This document shows, one piece after another, positions 1-8,283 of a stretch of 8,283 nucleotides of DNA (the first letter of the stretch is position 1; every line of letters begins with the position of its first letter). The position numbers were made by a program, and so were the translations under genes. A model generated the notes under the pieces. The model was not told the origin of the DNA and did not search any database. It saw only the letters and a program-made list of their open reading frames with translations. This DNA is from Burkholderiales bacterium (GTDB lineage Bacteria; Pseudomonadota; Gammaproteobacteria; Burkholderiales; Ga0077523), in contig JALORJ010000095.1 of assembly GCA_025459035.1 (NCBI GenBank), positions 1 through 8,283 of the forward strand, given 5' to 3'.

Positions 1-1469
<1,469 letters not shown>

Positions 1470-1514
1470 GCCGCCGACGGCCCCGCTTTCTCTCTCGCAT
1501 CCACGCATCAGCGC

Positions 1515-1518
1515 AGGA
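1515..1518 (+). promoter_or_regulatory. Ribosome binding site of gltD
   Basis: AGGA lies 7 bases before the ATG at 1526 and supports that start. It is the only clear Shine-Dalgarno match in front of any gene in this window. The rest of the 56-base gltB-gltD gap shows only a pyrimidine-rich run and no promoter or terminator that I can recognise, which fits cotranscription of gltB and gltD. Confidence 0.6.
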
Positions 1519-1525
1519 ACACACG

Positions 1526-3009
<1,484 letters not shown>

Positions 3010-3010
<1 letters not shown>

Positions 3011-3114
3011 TGCGGCACGTGTACCGCCATGCCGGCATCGCGGTGATCGCCGTGATGCCGGTTCCGTCCATGTTCCGGCGGCCGGACCGCGCCGATTCCT
3101 GCCTGCGCCGATGA
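3010..3114 (+). CDS. Possible 34-codon coupling ORF between gltD and hemE
   Basis: A small frame starts with the ATG at 3010-3012, sharing the A of the gltD stop (TGATG at 3008-3012). It ends with TGA at 3112-3114, inside the hemE start (ATGA at 3111-3114). The predicted peptide begins MRHVYRHAGIAVIAVMP, has a short hydrophobic stretch at residues 8-19 and an arginine-rich tail. I recognise no family. There is no clear Shine-Dalgarno sequence before it. The double stop/start overlap is the arrangement of translationally coupled genes, and hemE also lacks an obvious ribosome site, so translation of this frame could deliver ribosomes to hemE. Against it, the same frame is open far upstream inside gltD, as is common at this GC content, and the peptide partly just reads through the palindrome at 3032-3061. 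It may be only a chance open frame. Confidence 0.22.
3032..3061. repeat. 30-bp near-perfect palindrome between gltD and hemE
   Basis: The left arm CCGGCATCGCGGTGA and the right arm TCGCCGTGATGCCGG are reverse complements except at two positions, and both exceptions become G-U pairs in RNA. The predicted transcript hairpin has 13 pairs closed by a GATC loop. It lies 21 bases after the gltD stop and 49 bases before the hemE start. Only TT follows it, so it is not a typical intrinsic terminator. It could be a factor-dependent or weak attenuating terminator after gltBD, an mRNA-stabilising structure, or an operator bound by a dimeric protein. The symmetry is seen directly; the role is not known. 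Confidence 0.6.
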
Positions 3115-4172
3115 CCCGACCCCGCAACGACAGCTTCCTGCGCGCGCTGCTGCGCGAACCCGTTCCGCACACGCCGATCTGGGTCATGCGCCAGGCCGGG
3201 CGCTACCTGCCCGAGTACAACGCGACCCGCGCGCGCGCCGGCAGCTTTCTCGACCTGTGCCGCAACCCGGATCTCGCGACCGAAGTCACGCTGCAGCCGC
3301 TCGCCCGCTTTCCGCTCGACGCGGCGATCCTGTTCTCCGACATCCTCACCATCCCGGACGCGATGGGGCTGGGCCTGTACTTCGCCGACGGCGAGGGCCC
3401 GCGCTTCGAGCGCCCGGTCCGCGACGCCGCGGCGATCCGGGCGCTGGCGGTCCCCGACATCGACGCCGAGCTGCGCTACGTGACCGATGCCGTCGCGCAG
3501 ATCCGCCGCGCGCTGGACGGATCGGTGCCGCTGATCGGCTTCTCCGGCAGCCCGTTCACGCTTGCCTGCTACATGGTCGAAGGCCAGGGCGGCACCGACT
3601 TCGAGCGCGTCAAGACGCTGCTGTACGCCGAGCCGGCACTGCTGCATCACCTGCTCGACGTGAACGCCCGCGCGGTGACGGCATACCTGCGCGCGCAGGT
3701 CGAGGCCGGCGCCCAGGCGCTGATGATCTTCGACACCTGGGGCGGCGCGCTGACCGGCCCGGCCTATCGCGAGTTCTCGCTCGAGTACATGACGCGGGTC
3801 GTGGCCGACCTGCCGCGCGACCATGACGGCGAGCGCGTGCCGGTGATCGTGTTCACCAAGGGCGGCGGCCAGTGGCTCGAGGCCATTGCCGCCTGCGGCG
3901 CCGACGCCGTCGGTCTCGACTGGACCGTCGACATCGCCGATGCCCGGCGCCGCGTCGGTGACAAGGTCGCGCTGCAGGGAAACCTCGACCCGGGGGTGCT
4001 GTTCTCGACGCCGGCCGCGATCGCGGCCGAGGCGCACCGCGTGCTCGACGGCTTTGGCGGCGGCACGGGACACGTCTTCAACCTCGGCCACGGCATCTCG
4101 CGGCTGACCCCGCCCGAGCATGTCGCCGCGCTGGTCCACGCGGTCCACGCCTACCCCCGCGCCCTGTCATGA
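3111..4172 (+). CDS. hemE: Uroporphyrinogen decarboxylase
   Basis: HemE removes four acetate carboxyl groups from uroporphyrinogen III to give coproporphyrinogen III, a cofactor-free cytoplasmic step of haem synthesis. The 353-residue length matches the E. coli enzyme (about 354). Seen: the N-terminal signature WVMRQAGRYLPEY at 24-36, including the substrate-carboxylate arginines R27 and R31; FSDILTIPDAMG with the catalytic aspartate D77; GFSGSPFTLACYMVEG with the active-site tyrosine Y154; FDTWGG; FTKGGGQWLE; LQGNLDP; and NLGHGI with H327 near the C-terminus. The ATG at 3111 is supported by co-linearity with the E. coli N-terminus from residue 1 (MTxxxND). No good Shine-Dalgarno sequence precedes it, so translation may depend on coupling with the upstream frame or on an unstructured leader. 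It could share the gltBD transcript. A stem-loop begins one base after the stop codon. Confidence 0.98.
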   Translation: MTRPRNDSFLRALLREPVPHTPIWVMRQAGRYLPEYNATRARAGSFLDLCRNPDLATEVTLQPLARFPLDAAILFSDILTIPDAMGLGLYFADGEGPRFERPVRDAAAIRALAVPDIDAELRYVTDAVAQIRRALDGSVPLIGFSGSPFTLACYMVEGQGGTDFERVKTLLYAEPALLHHLLDVNARAVTAYLRAQVEAGAQALMIFDTWGGALTGPAYREFSLEYMTRVVADLPRDHDGERVPVIVFTKGGGQWLEAIAACGADAVGLDWTVDIADARRRVGDKVALQGNLDPGVLFSTPAAIAAEAHRVLDGFGGGTGHVFNLGHGISRLTPPEHVAALVHAVHAYPRALS

Positions 4173-4173
4173 G

Positions 4174-4195
4174 TTCCGGGCCGAACGGCCCGGAA
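4174..4195 (+). terminator. Stem-loop directly after hemE
   Basis: TTCCGGGCC and GGCCCGGAA form a perfect 9-bp stem around a GAAC loop, starting one base after the hemE stop codon. The next bases are ACCCGCG, so there is no U-tract on this strand, and none on the other strand either. The placement suggests the 3' end of the hemE transcript, either by a U-less or Rho-assisted stop or by protection of the mRNA end. Hairpin formation is near certain if the region is transcribed; termination is inference. Confidence 0.45.
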
Positions 4196-4214
4196 ACCCG
4201 CGTCGTTGCTGCAC

Positions 4215-4223
4215 TTATGCACA
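4215..4223 (+). promoter_or_regulatory. DnaA box, perfect match to TTATNCACA
   Basis: TTATGCACA matches the DnaA-box consensus TTATNCACA at every defined position, in a region of high GC where such a 9-mer is unexpected. It lies about 290 bases before the priA start and is on the same strand as the tandem pair at 4382-4402. The 8-mer TATGCACA recurs exactly at 4383-4390. The match is seen; binding by DnaA is inference from the consensus. Confidence 0.5.
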
Positions 4224-4362
4224 TCCTGTCGAGGTGGACGGGGCGTTCGAGTGCGGCTTGGAACAAGCGTAGCGGGGCACGCGTAACGTCATGATTCTTC
4301 TGGCGTCGTGGTGCGGCGACGCCCGACCTCACGCAGTCCGCTTCGGCGCGGTGCAGAAGGGC

Positions 4363-4368
4363 TTGACA
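4363..4368 (+). promoter_or_regulatory. Candidate -35 element of the priA promoter
   Basis: TTGACA is a perfect sigma-70 -35 hexamer. No good -10 is found at the usual 16-18 base spacing. The nearest candidates are TATGCA after 14 bases (4383-4388) and CAGAAT after 20 bases (4389-4394), both within or touching the DnaA-box-like sites. A promoter here would be weak or activator-dependent, and DnaA binding would cover its -10 region. If active, it would give a leader of roughly 110-120 bases before priA. Confidence 0.3.
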
Positions 4369-4381
4369 ATCGTGACGAGCG

Positions 4382-4402
4382 ATATGCACAGAATTGTCCA
4401 CA
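4382..4402 (+). promoter_or_regulatory. Tandem pair of DnaA-box-like sites
   Basis: ATATGCACA (4382-4390) differs from TTATNCACA only at the first base. TTGTCCACA (4394-4402) differs from the E. coli consensus at the third base and equals the box described for high-GC actinobacteria. The two sites point the same way and are separated by 3 bases, which puts them on nearly one face of the helix (12-base repeat). They lie 112 bases before the priA start and directly after the TTGACA hexamer. The sequence match is seen; the function is inferred. Confidence 0.45.
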
Positions 4403-4460
4403 GGCCCGCCCGGCGAAACTGGCGTGACGCCATGGGGTTCGCGCGGACTGCTGACGTGCT

Positions 4461-4472
4461 GCATCGCGATGC
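4461..4472. repeat. 12-bp perfect palindrome before priA
   Basis: GCATCGCGATGC is identical to its reverse complement and sits 41 bases before the priA start. It could be an operator half-site pair for a dimeric regulator. A palindrome this long is not rare enough in a few hundred bases to rule out chance. No regulator is recognised. Confidence 0.25.
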
Positions 4473-4513
4473 GCACGTAACTCGTTGATCCTGCGTTCGC
4501 GGCGGTCACCTCG

Positions 4514-6710
<2,197 letters not shown>

Positions 6711-6721
<11 letters not shown>

Positions 6722-6738
6722 GGGTCGGCCCCTATACT
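6711..6738 (+). promoter_or_regulatory. Candidate sigma-70 promoter of argS
   Basis: TATACT at 6733-6738 matches TATAAT in five of six positions and stands out in a GC-rich gap. A poor -35 (TCGAAT, 6711-6716) lies 16 bases upstream, overlapping the last codons and the stop of priA. Transcription would start near 6744-6746, leaving a leader of only about 20 bases before the argS ATG. argS may also be reached by read-through from priA, since no terminator is seen between them. Confidence 0.5.
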
Positions 6739-6765
6739 CGCCCGCCTGTTCCCGCCGTGTCCGCC

Positions 6766-8283
6766 ATGCTGCGCCGCGCCTTTCCCGACCTCAGGTCGGC
6801 CCTCGAGTCCCTGCTGCGCGACGCGTTGCGCACCGCGCTTCCCGAGGCGGCCGATGCCCCGATCGTGCTCGAGCGCCCGAAGTCGGCCGCGCACGGCGAC
6901 TACGCGTGCAACGTCGCGATGCAACTGGCGCGGGCGCTGAAGCGCAACCCGCGCGAACTGGCGCAGGCGCTGCTGGCGGCGCTTCCAGCGTCGCCGCTCG
7001 TGGCCCGCGTCGAGATCGCCGGCGCCGGGTTCGTCAACCTGCATCTGACCGCGCAAGCCAAGCACGACGCCGTGCGCCGCGTGCTCGTCGAGGGCGATGC
7101 CTACGGCCGCAGCGATCTGGGCCGCGGGCGTCCGATCCAGGTCGAGTTCGTGTCGGCCAATCCGACCGGTCCGCTGCACGTCGGCCACGGCCGCGGCGCC
7201 GCGTACGGCGCGAGCCTCTCCAACCTGCTGGACACGGTCGGCTACGCGGTGCAGCGCGAGTTCTACGTGAACGACGCCGGCCGGCAGATGGACATCCTGC
7301 TGGCATCGGTGTGGGTGCGCTATCTGCAGGCGGGCGGGATCGACGTGCCGTTCCCGCCGAACGGCTACCAGGGCGACTACGTCCGCACGCGGGCCGACGA
7401 GCTGCGTGCCGCGCACGGCCCCGCGCTCGAATGCCCGGCCGCCGACGTGACCGCCGACCTGCCCGCGCTGCGCGGCGACGAGACGCCCGAGCAGACCGAG
7501 GCGCTGCACGAGACGCGGATGGACGCCCTGATCGCGACCATGAAGACCCGCCTCGGGCCTGCGTTCCGGCCGATGTTCGATCAGGTGCTCGCACGTCAGC
7601 TCGACGAGTGCCGCGACGTGCTCGCGCGCTTCGGCGTCGGGTTCGACCGCTGGTACTCGGAGCAGTCGCTCTACACCGACGGCCACGTCGCGCGCACGCT
7701 GGAGCGGTTGCGGGCGGCGGGTCACCTGTACGAGAAGGACGGAGCCACGTGGTTTCGCAGCACGGCTTTCGGCGACGACAAGGACCGCGTCGTGCAGCGC
7801 GAGAACGGGCTGTACACCTACTTCGCGTCCGACATCGCGTATCACGCCGACAAGCTCGCGCGCGGCTTCACGCAGATCGTCGACGTCTGGGGCGCCGACC
7901 ATCACGGCTATATCCCGCGCGTGAAGGCGGCGATCACCGCGCTCGGGGACGATCCGGACACGCTGGTCGTGCCGTTGATCCAGCTGGTCGCGCTGTTCCG
8001 GGGTGGTGAGCCGGTGCGCATGGGCAAGCGCAGCGGCAACTACGTGACGCTCGAGGAGCTCTACGACGACGTCGGCGTCGATGCGGCGCGGTTCTTCTAC
8101 GTGAGCCGCAAGTCCGACCAGCATCTCGACTTCGATCTCGATCTGGCCAAAGCCCAGTCCGCCGACAACCCCGTGTACTACCTGCAGTACGCGCACGCGC
8201 GGGTCGCGCGCGTGCTCGAGCAGTGGGGCGGCGACGCGGCGACGCTGGTCGATGCCGATCTCGCGGCCCTGGTCGACCCGGCC
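6766..8283 (+). CDS. argS: Arginyl-tRNA synthetase, N-terminal 506 residues
   Basis: ArgS charges tRNA-Arg with arginine using ATP and is a class I synthetase acting in the cytoplasm. The frame is open from ATG 6766 to the window end; about 60-90 residues are missing compared with usual lengths of 560-590. Seen: the N-terminal additional domain that reads the tRNA D-loop (about 1-110, with HGDYACNVAMQLA and GFVNLHL); the catalytic core with SANPTGPLHVGHGRGA, whose HIGH motif is H138-H141; FYVNDAGRQ; the region DIAYHADKL...WGADHHGY; and the KMSKS-like loop RMGKRSGNYVTL with M419-R422. The start of the alpha-helical anticodon-binding (DALR) domain follows at about 470 (DNPVYYLQYAHARV). The ATG has no clear Shine-Dalgarno sequence. 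An in-frame GTG three codons upstream (6757) is an alternative start that would add V-S-A. The gene begins 44 bases after priA. Confidence 0.97.
   Translation, partial: MLRRAFPDLRSALESLLRDALRTALPEAADAPIVLERPKSAAHGDYACNVAMQLARALKRNPRELAQALLAALPASPLVARVEIAGAGFVNLHLTAQAKHDAVRRVLVEGDAYGRSDLGRGRPIQVEFVSANPTGPLHVGHGRGAAYGASLSNLLDTVGYAVQREFYVNDAGRQMDILLASVWVRYLQAGGIDVPFPPNGYQGDYVRTRADELRAAHGPALECPAADVTADLPALRGDETPEQTEALHETRMDALIATMKTRLGPAFRPMFDQVLARQLDECRDVLARFGVGFDRWYSEQSLYTDGHVARTLERLRAAGHLYEKDGATWFRSTAFGDDKDRVVQRENGLYTYFASDIAYHADKLARGFTQIVDVWGADHHGYIPRVKAAITALGDDPDTLVVPLIQLVALFRGGEPVRMGKRSGNYVTLEELYDDVGVDAARFFYVSRKSDQHLDFDLDLAKAQSADNPVYYLQYAHARVARVLEQWGGDAATLVDADLAALVDPA

Larger units (their letters stand above)
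4196..4513 (+). other. Non-coding leader region upstream of priA
   Basis: This is the largest gene-free stretch in the window. It is visibly less GC-rich than the genes around it, with pockets such as CACTTATGCACATCC and ACAGAATTG. It holds three DnaA-box-like sites, a TTGACA hexamer and a 12-bp palindrome, listed separately. A 65-codon open frame at 4291-4488 has no ribosome site or recognisable protein and I do not call it. No tRNA or known riboswitch was recognised by eye. The likely job of the stretch is to carry the priA promoter and its control sites. Confidence 0.6.

Noticed and set aside
4256..4268. A small inverted repeat, GCTTG-GAA-CAAGC
   Set aside because: The 5-bp arms are too short to call a site, and no promoter hexamers sit at a proper distance.
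4333..4451. A 9-bp inverted repeat, GCAGTCCGC (4333-4341) and GCGGACTGC (4443-4451), flanking the DnaA-like pair
   Set aside because: The arms are about 100 bases apart with no extension. At this base composition one such pair in 341 bases is plausible by chance.
4291..4488. A 65-codon + strand frame in the priA leader
   Set aside because: It has no ribosome site before its ATG and no recognisable protein features, and it runs through the TTGACA and DnaA-like elements. It is better explained as chance.
4196..4513. A replication origin, because of the DnaA boxes
   Set aside because: There are only three boxes, no AT-rich unwinding element is seen, and none of the usual origin neighbour genes are present in the window.
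8020..8031. M-G-K-R in place of canonical M-S-K in the ArgRS signature loop as a possible defect
   Set aside because: This loop is known to be degenerate in arginyl-tRNA synthetases, and the surrounding residues (SGNYVTL) are normal, so it is not evidence of a broken enzyme.

Overview
The window is a compact, very GC-rich (by eye near 70% G+C) stretch of ordinary chromosome in which all five recognisable genes lie on the + strand: gltB (3' part only), gltD, hemE, priA and argS (5' part only). Protein sequences and gene content point to a proteobacterium. The form of GltD (494 codons, with a long segment between the NADPH site and the C-terminal FAD site) and of ArgRS suggests a betaproteobacterium, probably Burkholderiales-like. 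That placement is inference from family resemblance, and no genus can be named.

Bases 1-3010 hold the two subunits of NADPH-dependent glutamate synthase (GOGAT). GltB makes glutamate from glutamine and 2-oxoglutarate. GltD feeds it electrons from NADPH through FAD and iron-sulfur clusters. A 100-base gap then leads to hemE (3111-4172), encoding uroporphyrinogen decarboxylase of haem synthesis. The gap contains a 30-bp near-palindrome and is spanned exactly by a 34-codon open frame that overlaps the gltD stop and the hemE start. From memory, gltB-gltD-hemE and priA-argS are each adjacent sets in Pseudomonas. Here the two sets abut.

Bases 4173-4513 are the only long gene-free stretch. It begins with a perfect 9-bp stem-loop right after the hemE stop. 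It contains three DnaA-box-like 9-mers in the same orientation (one perfect TTATNCACA match and a tandem pair), a perfect TTGACA -35 hexamer just before the pair, and a 12-bp palindrome. This is the leader of priA, the replication-restart helicase, so control of priA by the initiator DnaA is the most interesting hypothesis in the window.

priA (4514-6721) is intact, with complete helicase motifs and all eight zinc-binding cysteines. A short 44-base gap with a good TATACT -10 element leads to argS (6766 to the window end), which carries the HIGH and KMSKS-type signatures of arginyl-tRNA synthetase and is cut off in its anticodon-binding domain.

I see no mobile element, CRISPR array, tRNA, rRNA, phage gene, toxin-antitoxin or defence gene, and no broken gene. 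The coding part is core housekeeping; the points worth a second look are in the two non-coding gaps.
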